37,061 nucleotides of DNA from Sphingomonas asaccharolytica NBRC 15499. Its GTDB lineage: Bacteria; Pseudomonadota; Alphaproteobacteria; Sphingomonadales; Sphingomonadaceae. Below are positions 24,862 through 32,997 of this stretch, in pieces; the stretch's first letter is position 1, and the number at the start of each line of letters is the position of its first letter. The DNA lies in NCBI RefSeq assembly GCF_001598355.1, contig NZ_BCYU01000047.1:1-37061 (forward strand). Reading direction: 5' to 3'. A program made the position numbers and the translations under genes. The notes under the pieces were generated by a model, which was not told where the DNA came from, searched no databases, and saw nothing but the letters and a program-made list of their open reading frames with translations.

Positions 24862-26501
24862 TGCAAGCGACAATCGTTTTGAACCGGATCGTTGCGGCTA
24901 CCGTCGCAACGGCGCTGGTAGCGACCATGCCGGTCGAAGCCGCCGGGGGTGGTCGGCAGACCACGCGCCGCGCGGCCGCCAAGGCTGTTCGCGTCGGTGG
25001 CTTGCCGCAGGGCACGCAACGGCCGACGACCGAAGTGGTGCTTTCCGTCGGCCAGGGCGAAGTCATCACCTTGCCCGCCGACGCCGCCGATGTCTGGGTC
25101 GCCAATCAGAACGTCGCCGATGTCGACGTCAGCAACCCGCGCCAGATCCGCCTGTTCGGCAAGGATTATGGAACGACCACGGTGTTCGTCACCGCGGCCA
25201 ACGGCAGGGTGATCTATTCGACCAACGTGCGCGTCGGCCAGAACTTGACCTCGATCGATCGCATGCTGAAGGCCGCCATGCCGGACGCCGACATCAAGGT
25301 GATCACGGTCGGCCAGCTCGCCGTCCTGACGGGCACCGTGGCGGCGCCTGCCGATGTCGCCCAGGCGCAACAAATTGTCGCCGCCTTGCTCAACCCCGGC
25401 ATCGACGTCTCCAACGCGACGACACCGTTGAAGATCGCGGTGATCAACCGCCTCCGCAGCGCGACGCCGTTGCAAGTCAATTTGCAGGTCAAGTTTGCCG
25501 AAGTTTCGAAGAGTTTCGTCAAGAATATTGGCGTCCGCCTGAAGACCAAGGACAATCCGGGCGGCGGCTTCCTGTTCGGATCGGACAACGGCAATGCCGG
25601 AACAATTACAGTCGATCCGACCACCGGCCTCAAGACCTCCAACTATCTCGTCGGCGCCCAACGTACGACGATCGCCGCGGCCGGTGCTCTTCTGGGTACC
25701 AACGTGTTGGCGGCGCTCGACCTGGGCGAAACCGATGGCCAGGTCACCACGCTTGCCAACCCGAACCTGACCGCCTTGTCGGGCGAAACCGGATCCTTCC
25801 TCGCCGGCGGCGAGATTCCGATCCCGGTCAGCCAAGGCCTCGGCGCGGTGTCGGTCGAATACAAGCAATATGGCGTCAGCCTGGCGTACACGCCGACGGT
25901 GCTGGCCGATGGCCGTATCTCGTTACGCGTCCGGCCGGAAGTCTCGCAGCTGTCTTCGGCGGGCGCGGTGACGCTCTCCGGCGTCACCATTCCCGCGCTT
26001 ACCACGCGGCGTGCGGAAACCACTGTCGAGTTGGGATCGGGACAGAGCCTAGTGATCGGCGGCCTGCTGCAGAACGGCACCGACAATTCGATCGACAAGA
26101 CCCCAGGGCTCGGTGACGTGCCGATCTTGGGCTCGCTGTTCCGCTCCAACGCTTGGAAGCGCAACGAAAGCGAATTGATGATCGTCATCACGCCCTATCT
26201 GGTGAGGCCGGTCAACGCCAACGAGATCGTGCTGCCAACCGATGGCTACAAGGCACCGGACGATGGCCAACGCGTTTTCCTCGGACGCCTGGGTGAAGGC
26301 ACGACCGGCGGCGATCGCCCCAAGCCGACCATGGCCGTGCCGACACTAGCGGGCCCGGCGATCGGCGCCAACGCGCCCGTACCTGCGGCGCCGACCGCGC
26401 CGCAACCGAGCTCCGATCCGGCGACCGCCGACAAGAAAGCACTTCTGCCGAAGAAGTCGAAAAAGGGCGAGCAGCCCGCCACTCCCGGCTTCAGCCTGTA
26501 A
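24861..26501 (+). CDS. cpaC: Flp pilus secretin CpaC (RcpA)
   Basis: CpaC forms the outer-membrane channel of the tad pilus. The 546-residue protein has a signal peptide (about residues 1-30, ending near PVEAAGGG) and an N-terminal pilus/periplasmic domain (VISLPADAADVWVANQNVADVD-like, here VITLPADAADVWVANQ). A BON-like region follows (VGQLAVLTGTVAAPADV). The secretin core has FLAGGEIPIPVSQGLG, VEYKQYGVSL, LVIGGLLQNG and the end motif VPILGSLFRSNAWKRNESEL. The C-terminal tail is Pro/Ala/Lys-rich. I chose ATG 24861, with GGGGGGAA eight bases before it, over the GTG at 24858. Confidence 0.95.
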   Translation: MQATIVLNRIVAATVATALVATMPVEAAGGGRQTTRRAAAKAVRVGGLPQGTQRPTTEVVLSVGQGEVITLPADAADVWVANQNVADVDVSNPRQIRLFGKDYGTTTVFVTAANGRVIYSTNVRVGQNLTSIDRMLKAAMPDADIKVITVGQLAVLTGTVAAPADVAQAQQIVAALLNPGIDVSNATTPLKIAVINRLRSATPLQVNLQVKFAEVSKSFVKNIGVRLKTKDNPGGGFLFGSDNGNAGTITVDPTTGLKTSNYLVGAQRTTIAAAGALLGTNVLAALDLGETDGQVTTLANPNLTALSGETGSFLAGGEIPIPVSQGLGAVSVEYKQYGVSLAYTPTVLADGRISLRVRPEVSQLSSAGAVTLSGVTIPALTTRRAETTVELGSGQSLVIGGLLQNGTDNSIDKTPGLGDVPILGSLFRSNAWKRNESELMIVITPYLVRPVNANEIVLPTDGYKAPDDGQRVFLGRLGEGTTGGDRPKPTMAVPTLAGPAIGANAPVPAAPTAPQPSSDPATADKKALLPKKSKKGEQPATPGFSL

Positions 26502-26522
26502 CGCGCGAGGAACAATCAGATC

Positions 26523-27155
26523 ATGCGTACGATCCTCATCGCCGCTCTTGCCGCTCCCGCACTGATGCTGGGCGGTTGCGGCACGCTCAATCAAGGCGTC
26601 GACTCGATCAAGCAGCCGGTCGTCAGCCGCACCGATTACGTGTTCGATGCGCAATCGACCACGGCTGGCCTGGCGCCGGGCGAGACCGAACGGGTCGCCG
26701 GCTGGCTCGCCTCGATGCGATTGCGTTATGGCGATCAGGTTTCGATTGACGATCCCAATCCCTATGACTCGCGTGCTCGCGCGCAGATCGCGGCGATCGT
26801 CTCCAGCTACGGTATGCGCCTCGCCGATCGCGCGCCGATCACCAATGCTCCGATGGCGGCCGGCATGGTTCGCGTCGTCGTCAGCCGGTCGGTCGCCACG
26901 GTCCCAGGCTGCCCCGACTTCACGCGCAGCGGATCGAGCGAATTCCAGGGCAGCGCGACCTCCAATTTCGGCTGCGCGAGCAACGCCAACCTGGCCGCGA
27001 TGGTCGCGGATCCGCTCGATCTGGTCCGGGGTCGTACCGATGATGGCACAACCGACCCGGTCACGTCGGGCCGCGCCATCGGCACGTATCGCAAGGCCGC
27101 CCCGACCGGGGGCGGTGGCACCTCAGTCAAATCCGAATCGTCGGGAGGCAAATAA
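26523..27155 (+). CDS. cpaD: CpaD-family pilus assembly lipoprotein
   Basis: The 210-residue protein has a lipobox (LMLGGCGTLN, Cys near residue 20), so it is anchored in the membrane facing the periplasm. Its mature part has the CpaD pattern: GETERVAGWLASMRLRYGDQ, then VVVSRSVATVPGCPDFTR, and the conserved NFGCASNANLAAMVADPLDLV (about residues 148-168), where Cys and the NLAAMVADP block are the family hallmark. It assists the secretin. It lies 21 bases after cpaC and one base before cpaE's ATG. Confidence 0.94.
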   Translation: MRTILIAALAAPALMLGGCGTLNQGVDSIKQPVVSRTDYVFDAQSTTAGLAPGETERVAGWLASMRLRYGDQVSIDDPNPYDSRARAQIAAIVSSYGMRLADRAPITNAPMAAGMVRVVVSRSVATVPGCPDFTRSGSSEFQGSATSNFGCASNANLAAMVADPLDLVRGRTDDGTTDPVTSGRAIGTYRKAAPTGGGGTSVKSESSGGK

Positions 27156-27156
27156 G

Positions 27157-28461
27157 ATGAACGCGCCGTGGAAACCCGCTGGCGTCGCGCATCGCGAGCC
27201 GTTCGTCGCCTATGTCTGCGACGAGACGACCGCAGAAGCGCTGCGTCCGATCGTCAGCGAGATGGGCTGGTCGGCCGAGAAGGTGAACAAGGGCGGGCTG
27301 CGTAATGCGGTCCAGTCTTTGTCGGTCTCGGCGAGTCCGCAAGTGCTGTTCGTCGATCTCTCCGAATCGGGCGATCCGCTCAACGACATCAACGCGCTGG
27401 CCGAAGTCTGCGAGCCGGGCACTGTCGTCATCGCGGCGGGCCAGGTCAATGACGTCCGTCTGTATCGCGACCTGACCGCGAGCGGGATCCAGGATTATCT
27501 GCTCAAGCCGCTCAATCCCGACATGCTGCGCGAAACATTCGGTAGCGCGCAAGCGGTGTTGAACGCGCCGCGGCTGAACGAAGTCTCGCTGGATCGTCCG
27601 CATTCCGCGACCGCGGTGATCGGCACGCGCGGCGGCACCGGCGCCTCGACCATCGCGACCTCGATCGCGTGGCTGATGAGCGAGAAAGGCGGCCGTACCA
27701 CGGCGTTGCTCGATCTCGACGTGCATTTCGGCACCGGCGCGCTGGCGCTCGATCTCGAGCCGGGCCGCGGCCTGACCGACGCGATCGAGAATCCCAGCCG
27801 CATCGACGGTCTGTTCATCGAACGCGCTATGGTCAAGGCCAGCGAACGTCTCGCGGTGCTGTCAGCCGAAGCGCCGATCAATTCGCCGATGATGACCGAC
27901 GGCTCCGCTTTCTATCAATTGCAGGAAGAGATGCGCGCCGCGTTCGAATGCACCGTGGTCGACCTGCCGCGCGCGCAGTTGATCCAGCATCCGCATCTGA
28001 TCAGCGATATCCAGACGACGGTGGTCGTTACCGAGCTGACGCTGGCCGCGGCGCGCGACACGATCCGCATCCTGTCGTGGTTGAAGTCGAACGCGCCCGG
28101 AAGCCAGGTCCTGGTGGTCGCCAATCGGGTGCCCGCCGGTGGCCAGCTGGAAATCAACCGAAAGGACTTCGAGAGCTCGATCGAGCGTCGCATCGATTTC
28201 CTCATCCCGTATGACCAGAAACTGGCCGCACAGGCAGCCAAGCTGGGCAAGACGCTGGCTGAGGCCGGCAAGGGATCGAAGACGGTCGCGCCGATCGGCG
28301 ACCTCTCCAACCGCCTTTTGGCGGTCGGCGATGCGGCCGAGCCCGCGGGCAAGGCAACGGGCAAGAACGGTGCGGGAAAACCGGCCGGGCAGTCGTTGAT
28401 GGGCAAGTTCGCCGATCTCAAGTCGCTGATGCCGGGCAAGAAAGCCGCGAAGTCGAGTTGA
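27157..28461 (+). CDS. cpaE: CpaE (TadZ) pilus assembly ATPase-like localisation protein
   Basis: The 434-residue protein has a receiver-like N-terminal domain (FVAYVCDE, LFVDLSE, GIQDYLLKPLNPDML) and a ParA/MinD-type C-terminal domain. The deviant Walker A is at GTRGGTGAST (residues 156-165); the signature lysines of MinD-type loops are replaced by Arg and Ala, as in many TadZ/CpaE proteins, so ATP binding may be altered. TALLDLDVHFG follows as the next switch-like segment. CpaE helps place the pilus machine at the pole. The ATG at 27157 has GGGAGG nine bases upstream; a longer reading from 26647 overlaps cpaD and was rejected. The C-terminus is Lys/Gly-rich (KKAAKSS). Confidence 0.94.
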   Translation: MNAPWKPAGVAHREPFVAYVCDETTAEALRPIVSEMGWSAEKVNKGGLRNAVQSLSVSASPQVLFVDLSESGDPLNDINALAEVCEPGTVVIAAGQVNDVRLYRDLTASGIQDYLLKPLNPDMLRETFGSAQAVLNAPRLNEVSLDRPHSATAVIGTRGGTGASTIATSIAWLMSEKGGRTTALLDLDVHFGTGALALDLEPGRGLTDAIENPSRIDGLFIERAMVKASERLAVLSAEAPINSPMMTDGSAFYQLQEEMRAAFECTVVDLPRAQLIQHPHLISDIQTTVVVTELTLAAARDTIRILSWLKSNAPGSQVLVVANRVPAGGQLEINRKDFESSIERRIDFLIPYDQKLAAQAAKLGKTLAEAGKGSKTVAPIGDLSNRLLAVGDAAEPAGKATGKNGAGKPAGQSLMGKFADLKSLMPGKKAAKSS

Positions 28462-28465
28462 CCAT

Positions 28466-28487
28466 AGCCGGCCCATCCGGGCCGGCT
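28466..28487 (+). other. Intercistronic stem-loop between cpaE and tadB
   Basis: A perfect 9-bp stem, AGCCGGCCC / GGGCCGGCT, with an ATCC loop begins four bases after the cpaE stop and ends 23 bases before the tadB start. No T-tract follows. It may reduce or process the message between the two genes. It sits where cpaF is expected in typical clusters. Confidence 0.55.
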
Positions 28488-28510
28488 CGAACAAGTGGAG
28501 CGTTTGAGCG

Positions 28511-29488
28511 ATGCCATTGGTGCCGCTGATCACGGTGTTTGCAGGAGCGGCGGCCATGCTGCTGCTGCTGGCGTTCGCCTTTACCGGCCCGTCGGCGGCA
28601 AAGGCGCAGACGCGCCGGCTGAACTCGCTCCGCGAACGCCATAGCGGCGCCGCCAGCGACGCGGTGATGGCAGCGCAAATGCGCCGCATCACCGGCAAGC
28701 GCGACAGCAACATGGATACGGCGATGATGCGGTTCCTGCCGCGTCCGGCCGTGCTTAAGAAGCGCCTCGCCATGACCGGCAAGACCTGGACCGTCGGTCA
28801 GTACGGCCTGGCGACATTCGGTATTATGCTCGTCGTCGCTTCTTTATTGATGATCCGCGGCGCGCCGATCGCGATCTCCGTGCTGATTGCCGTGTTCCTC
28901 GGCGGCGGATTGCCGCATTTCGTGGTCGGCTATTTCATCAAACGCCGGGTCAACAAATTCACCACCAAATTCCCAGACGCGATCGAATTGCTCGTGCGCG
29001 GGCTGCGCTCGGGCCTGCCGATCAGCGAAACCATGGGCGTGGTCGGCGCCGAAGTAGCCGGACCGGTCGGCGAGGAATTTCGCGCGGTATCCGACAAAAT
29101 GAAGATCGGCCGGACGATGGACGCCGCGCTGCAGGAAACCGCGGACCGCCTCGGCACGCCCGAATTCCAGTTCTTCGTCATCTCGATCGCGATCCAGCGC
29201 GAAACCGGCGGCAACCTGGCCGAAACGCTCGCCAATCTGGCCACCGTGCTTCGCCAGCGCAGCCAGATGAAGCTCAAGATCAAGGCGATGTCGTCCGAAT
29301 CGAAGGCATCGGCCTATATCGTCGGCTCTCTGCCGTTCATCGTGTTCGGCCTGATCATGTGGATCAGCCCGGCCTATATGGGCAATTTCTTCGTCGATCA
29401 GCGCCTGATCGTCGCCGGTATCGGCGGCTTCATCTGGATGTCACTGGGTGGCTTGATCATGGCCAAAATGGTCAATTTCGAGATCTGA
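28511..29488 (+). CDS. tadB: TadB-like inner-membrane protein (type II secretion F family)
   Basis: The 325-residue protein has an N-terminal membrane helix (about residues 2-28), a pair of hydrophobic helices around 97-140 (YGLATFGIMLVVASLLMI and IAISVLIAVFLGGGLPHF), and two at the end (YIVGSLPFIVFGLIMWI and IVAGIGGFIWMSLGGLIM). The T2SS-F domain contains FPDAIELLVRGLRSGLPISE and FVISIAIQRETGGNLAETLANL, the classic signature. It forms the platform that the CpaF ATPase would drive. GGAG lies about 12 bases before the ATG. tadC follows four bases later. Confidence 0.94.
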   Translation: MPLVPLITVFAGAAAMLLLLAFAFTGPSAAKAQTRRLNSLRERHSGAASDAVMAAQMRRITGKRDSNMDTAMMRFLPRPAVLKKRLAMTGKTWTVGQYGLATFGIMLVVASLLMIRGAPIAISVLIAVFLGGGLPHFVVGYFIKRRVNKFTTKFPDAIELLVRGLRSGLPISETMGVVGAEVAGPVGEEFRAVSDKMKIGRTMDAALQETADRLGTPEFQFFVISIAIQRETGGNLAETLANLATVLRQRSQMKLKIKAMSSESKASAYIVGSLPFIVFGLIMWISPAYMGNFFVDQRLIVAGIGGFIWMSLGGLIMAKMVNFEI

Positions 29489-29492
29489 GGCC

Positions 29493-30491
29493 ATGGAACC
29501 ACATCACACAACCCTGCTCGGCGTCGACGTCCTTTGGGTAGGCACCATGCTTGCCGGGGTCGCCGCGTTCGCCGTGATGCTCGCCATCTACGCCGCGACC
29601 ACGGTGCGCGATCCGATGGCGCGTCGCGTCAAGGCGCTCAACGACCGCCGCGAACAGCTGAAGGCCGGCATCACTGCCTCGACCAGCAAGCGTCGCGCGA
29701 AACTGGTCCAGAAGAACGAGACCACCGACCGTATTCGCAGCATCCTGTCGGGCCTCAAGGTGCTGCAGGACAGCCAGCTCAAGGTCGCGCAGACCAAGCT
29801 GCTCCAGGCCGGCATCCGCAAGAAGGAATATGCCGTCGCGGTCATCTTCGGCCGGCTGATCCTGCCGATCCTGTTCGGCCTGCCGATGCTGTATTTCGTT
29901 TACGGCACCGACGCGTTCGCCACCTGGTCGCCGCTCAAGCAATATGGTCTTGTCGCCGGTGCCTTCATCCTGGGCTACAAAGGCCCCGACATCTACCTCA
30001 AGAACAAGATTCAGAAGCGCTCGTCGGCGATCCGCAAGGGCTTGCCCGACGCGCTCGATCTGCTGGTGATCTGCGCCGAGGCCGGCCTGACCGTCGATGT
30101 CGCGTTCCACCGCGTGTCGAAGGAATTGGGCCGCGCCTACCCCGAACTCGGCGACGAATTCGCGCTGACTGCGATCGAGCTCGGCTTCCTGTCGGACCGC
30201 CGCCAGGCGTTCGAGAATCTGGCGACGCGCGTCGATCTCGACGCGGTCAAGGGCGTGGTCACGACCATGATCCAGACCGAGAAATACGGTACGCCGCTGG
30301 CCTCCGCGCTGCGCGTGCTGTCGGCCGAATTCCGCAACGAGCGCATGATGCGCGCCGAGGAAAAGGCCGCGCGCCTGCCCGCGATCATGACCGTGCCGCT
30401 GATCCTGTTCATCCTGCCGACCTTGTTCATCGTCATCCTGGGTCCGGCTGCGTGCAGCATCAACGACGCCTTCCTGCACGGCGGCCATTGA
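29493..30491 (+). CDS. tadC: TadC-like inner-membrane protein (type II secretion F family)
   Basis: The 332-residue protein has an N-terminal membrane helix (VLWVGTMLAGVAAFAVMLAI), two middle helices (VIFGRLILPILFGLPMLYFVY and QYGLVAGAFILGYKGP) and a C-terminal one (IMTVPLILFILPTLFIVIL). The T2SS-F domain has LPDALDLLVICAEAGLTVDV and the ALTAIELGFLSDRRQAFENL block, which are TadC-specific. It is the last gene of the cluster and is followed by a GC-rich hairpin. Downstream tadD, tadE and tadG genes are not seen. Confidence 0.94.
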   Translation: MEPHHTTLLGVDVLWVGTMLAGVAAFAVMLAIYAATTVRDPMARRVKALNDRREQLKAGITASTSKRRAKLVQKNETTDRIRSILSGLKVLQDSQLKVAQTKLLQAGIRKKEYAVAVIFGRLILPILFGLPMLYFVYGTDAFATWSPLKQYGLVAGAFILGYKGPDIYLKNKIQKRSSAIRKGLPDALDLLVICAEAGLTVDVAFHRVSKELGRAYPELGDEFALTAIELGFLSDRRQAFENLATRVDLDAVKGVVTTMIQTEKYGTPLASALRVLSAEFRNERMMRAEEKAARLPAIMTVPLILFILPTLFIVILGPAACSINDAFLHGGH

Positions 30492-30502
30492 TCCAAAGAC
30501 TC

Positions 30503-30526
30503 CCCCCTCCCGTACGCGGGAGGGGG
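30503..30526 (+). terminator. GC-rich hairpin after tadC
   Basis: A perfect 10-bp stem, CCCCCTCCCG / CGGGAGGGGG, with a TACG loop lies 12 bases after the tadC stop. It is a relative of the hairpin at 30-51. No U-tract follows. It probably marks the end of the pilus transcript. Confidence 0.5.
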
Positions 30527-30593
30527 CTACCCTTGCACAGGCCCGCAACCCGGCGCAGCATGACGCGTTGGCATCTCAACAGGGAGAGACGCG

Positions 30594-30890
30594 ATGATGT
30601 TCACCGACCCCAATCAGATCGCCATAGTCGTGCTGGTCCTGATCGTCGGACTGGTCCTTGGTCTGATCCTGGCGCCCAAGGGCACCAAATGGCGCACGCG
30701 CTATGAAGCGGAGCGCGATGCGCATGCCGCGTATCGCCAGGACTCCGATGCCAAGATGCGCGATCGCGACGCGCTGACGACCAATCGCGACGCTTACGTC
30801 CGCGATTTGGAGAAGGCGAAGATCGATCTGGCCGCCGCCAATGAGAAGCTGGCCGCGGAGAATGCAGAGTTGCGGGCGCGGACGGTGTGA
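30594..30890 (+). CDS. Small membrane-anchored coiled-coil protein
   Basis: The 98-residue protein has one N-terminal hydrophobic helix (IAIVVLVLIVGLVLGLILA, about residues 9-27), followed by a charged helical region with heptad-like spacing (YEAERDAHAAYRQDSDAK, DLEKAKIDLAAANEKLAAEN). It is thus a bitopic inner-membrane protein with a cytoplasmic or periplasmic coiled coil. I recognise no named family. GGGAGAG precedes the ATG at 30594, where a second ATG follows directly. It stands about 100 bases after tadC and may or may not belong to that transcript. A family D repeat lies directly after its stop. Confidence 0.7.
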   Translation: MMFTDPNQIAIVVLVLIVGLVLGLILAPKGTKWRTRYEAERDAHAAYRQDSDAKMRDRDALTTNRDAYVRDLEKAKIDLAAANEKLAAENAELRARTV

Positions 30891-30895
30891 CCAAA

Positions 30896-31027
30896 TCTCC
30901 CTCTCCCGTCGGGAGAGGGAGGGAGGCGCGAAGCGCCGGAAGGGTGAGGGCAGAAGCAAGAATGCTGCCCTCACCCTTCCCACTCGCTGCGCTCGCGGGC
31001 CCCTTCCCTCTCCCAACAGGAGAAGGA
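30896..31027. repeat. Family D palindromic repeat, intergenic copy
   Basis: The element begins CCCTCTCCCGTCGGGAGAGG, continues with GAGGCGCGAAGCGCC and GGAAGGGTGAGGGC, and then runs back through an inverted copy (CCCTCACCCTTCC, GCTGCGCTCGC, CCCTCTCCC). The total is about 130 bases. It fills the gap between the coiled-coil gene and the DUF1254 gene. Two more copies of the same family lie inside glyS (36019-36153 and 36988 to the right edge). Confidence 0.85.
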
Positions 31028-31034
31028 GCTGCGC

Positions 31035-31556
31035 TCAACTCAATGCCTTACAGCTCGACTTCTTTCGCGCGGCGTCGATCGCGGCGAACTGCGCGCGATC
31101 GGGTGCCAGGATGCGAAGCAACGCGATCCCGGTCGTGCCGGTAACACGCACCGCGGTCATGCCGTCGGGCACCGGCTGGCCGGCTTGGGCGATCGCGATC
31201 CGGATCGGCTGGTTACCGGCATCGATATTGTTGCGGACGTAAGCGACGTCGGTGCGCGCATCGAACACCGACAGCGACCAGTAAGGCGCCGGCACCGGCT
31301 CGACATCGACCAGCACGGGACCTTTCGACAGGTCGAACGGGCAGGAGGAATAGGCCAGATCGGGGCTCGGCCGGACGATCGCGCGGGCTTTGTCGGTGGC
31401 GAGCGGGGCGGCGAACATCGCATTATAGCCCGCCCCTTTCGCGATACGGTGGGTAGCAAGGCTCATCAGCACGCGCGGAAATTGCGCCAGCGCGACGTGA
31501 TAGCCGACGAACGCCAGTATGACGCCAAGCAGCAACGGGAACAGCCAGTGACGCAT
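31035..31556 (-). CDS. DUF1254-type membrane-anchored protein
   Basis: The 173-residue protein has an N-terminal membrane helix or uncleaved signal (HWLFPLLLGVILAFVGYHVAL) and a domain resembling DUF1254: NAMFAAPLATDKARAIVRPS, DLAYSSCPFDLSKGPVLVDV, YWSLSVFDARTDVAYVRNN. DUF1254 and DUF1214 are commonly adjacent or fused; no activity is established. The ATG at 31556 overlaps the stop of the DUF1214 gene by one base (TGATG), so they form one coupled unit. An in-frame reading to 31817 runs inside the neighbour and was rejected. Confidence 0.8.
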   Translation of the reverse strand: MRHWLFPLLLGVILAFVGYHVALAQFPRVLMSLATHRIAKGAGYNAMFAAPLATDKARAIVRPSPDLAYSSCPFDLSKGPVLVDVEPVPAPYWSLSVFDARTDVAYVRNNIDAGNQPIRIAIAQAGQPVPDGMTAVRVTGTTGIALLRILAPDRAQFAAIDAARKKSSCKALS

Positions 31557-32122
31557 CAGCAGGCCTCCTTGACGATCGCGGGCAGCCGGTCGCGCGTCAG
31601 CGTGCCGAGCCCGCCATCGTCGGGAAGATAGACGCGCAAGGTCAGTTCGAACCGCTCGATCCGCCCGGTCGGCAGCCACAGTCCGGCTTGTTCGGCAGGC
31701 GCGACGATCACGTCCCATGCCGCTGGATTGGGCACAGCTGCGCTGTTGACGGAGAAACGGTTGGCCTGGTTGGCGACCAGATAGCCGGGATGGTCGTAGA
31801 GCGTCAGGCTCCACCATTTGGCCGGGATTGCTCTGCCCGACACGCGATAGCGGCAGCGGCCGTCGAGCGGATCGCCGGCGCTGTCGACCGCGGCATTGTA
31901 ATAGCGCGCTTCATGCGCCGGGAGCGCGAGCAGCCCGCGCAGCGACACCACCGCCCGGGTGAACGCCCCGGCGCGCGCGGTGCCGAAATCACTGCCCGTG
32001 GTCCAGGGTCCAATCGCGCGGCTCGCGCCGAGCACGCCGGTACGGACATGCTGGATCGCGGCACCAGCGCCGAGCGCCAACCCGAGTACCCCACAGGCTG
32101 CATATCGGATCCAGGGCTTCAT
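31556..32122 (-). CDS. DUF1214-type protein
   Basis: The 188-residue protein has an N-terminal hydrophobic segment (YAACGVLGLALGAGAAI) and the DUF1214 pattern: AVVSLRGLLALPAHEARYYN, then KWWSLTLYDHPGYLVANQANRFSV, ending with LRVYLPDDGG. Such proteins are often part of DUF1254/DUF1214 pairs; in some bacteria the pair is linked to envelope or lipid traits, but no function is proven. It is probably periplasmic and membrane-anchored. It is translated just before the DUF1254 gene, with a one-base overlap. The lipoprotein gene ends 13 bases upstream on the same strand. Confidence 0.83.
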   Translation of the reverse strand: MKPWIRYAACGVLGLALGAGAAIQHVRTGVLGASRAIGPWTTGSDFGTARAGAFTRAVVSLRGLLALPAHEARYYNAAVDSAGDPLDGRCRYRVSGRAIPAKWWSLTLYDHPGYLVANQANRFSVNSAAVPNPAAWDVIVAPAEQAGLWLPTGRIERFELTLRVYLPDDGGLGTLTRDRLPAIVKEAC

Positions 32123-32135
32123 GGCCCCCTCCCTG

Positions 32136-32942
32136 TTAGTTCGGGCAGCGGTGGTAACGCTTGCCTTCCATCATCATCGCGTCGTCGCCGATGCGGTCGA
32201 CCTTGAGAATCTGATCGAACGGCTTGTCGTCCGCGCTGTAATTGCCGGTGACCTTGATCGTTTTGCCGTCGAGCGACCAGTGACCCATGCCGCGCTTGCC
32301 GTAGAAACCCCCGCCGGGGCCGAAATTGACCGCGCGGCGCGCCGTGCAATCGCCATTCTCCGCCCCCCAACGCCCCGACAGCCAGGTGCGATTGATGCCG
32401 CCCGGAATCGGTTTCGGGGTCGGCTTGGGCGTTGGCGTGGCCTTGGGAGTCGGCTCCGGCTTGGGCGTCGGGCTGGGTTTGGGCGTCGGGTTCGCTTTGG
32501 GCGTCGGCGACGATGACGGCTTGGGCGATGGGGTCGGAGTAGGCGACGGACTCGCCACCGGGGTGGGCGTCGGGGTAGGCGCCAGATCGGTCACCGCCGG
32601 ACTTTGCGTCGGGACCGGCGCAGGCGTCGGAGCATAGCGATTAGGATCGATCACGTCGTCGCGGAACATCCAATTGTCGCCATAGCGGACGAAGCGGCCG
32701 GTGCGCGTCGCCGATTTGTCGCACTTGCCGGTAAATGGGCTGCACGTCGTCGCGCGATAGTCGCAGACATAGCCGGGGCGATCGGGCGCGGTCTTGCACG
32801 CGATGCGCTCGGTCGACTGCACCTTGGCGCCCGACCGGCCCAAGGCGTCGGCGATGTCCTTTTCGGACGGGCCGTCATTGCCGCCCATGCTGCCGCACGC
32901 GGCCAGCGGCGCCATCATCGCGAAAACCAGCCAGCGCTTCAT
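32136..32942 (-). CDS. Lipoprotein with a long Pro-Thr-rich linker between two small domains
   Basis: The 268-residue protein has a lipobox (LAAC, Cys16) and an N-terminal domain with four cysteines (about residues 49-74: IACKT, YVCDY, TTCSP, GKCDK). A long low-complexity linker of repeated PTP/PKP units follows (about residues 104-180). The C-terminal domain (about 181-268) has [19 protein letters not shown] and a closing YHRCPN, where two cysteines may pair. The linker probably spans the periplasm or cell wall region, holding the C-terminal domain away from the membrane. No family is recognised. I chose ATG 32942, which begins the signal peptide; ATG 32954 is possible. Confidence 0.75.
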   Translation of the reverse strand: MKRWLVFAMMAPLAACGSMGGNDGPSEKDIADALGRSGAKVQSTERIACKTAPDRPGYVCDYRATTCSPFTGKCDKSATRTGRFVRYGDNWMFRDDVIDPNRYAPTPAPVPTQSPAVTDLAPTPTPTPVASPSPTPTPSPKPSSSPTPKANPTPKPSPTPKPEPTPKATPTPKPTPKPIPGGINRTWLSGRWGAENGDCTARRAVNFGPGGGFYGKRGMGHWSLDGKTIKVTGNYSADDKPFDQILKVDRIGDDAMMMEGKRYHRCPN

Positions 32943-32997
32943 GCCCAGATCCATCGCCGTTGAGTGCGGTCGCCGCCGGGGCGAAGTCAAGCCCGTC

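Noticed and set aside
26647..27156. N-terminal extension of cpaE by 170 residues
   Set aside because: It overlaps cpaD in another frame and is Arg/Ser/Pro-rich; the ATG at 27157 has a good ribosome binding site and matches the family N-terminus.
32400..32640. Possible CRISPR or tandem-repeat array
   Set aside because: The repeats are short, degenerate and translated into PTP/PKP units of a lipoprotein linker; there are no spacers.
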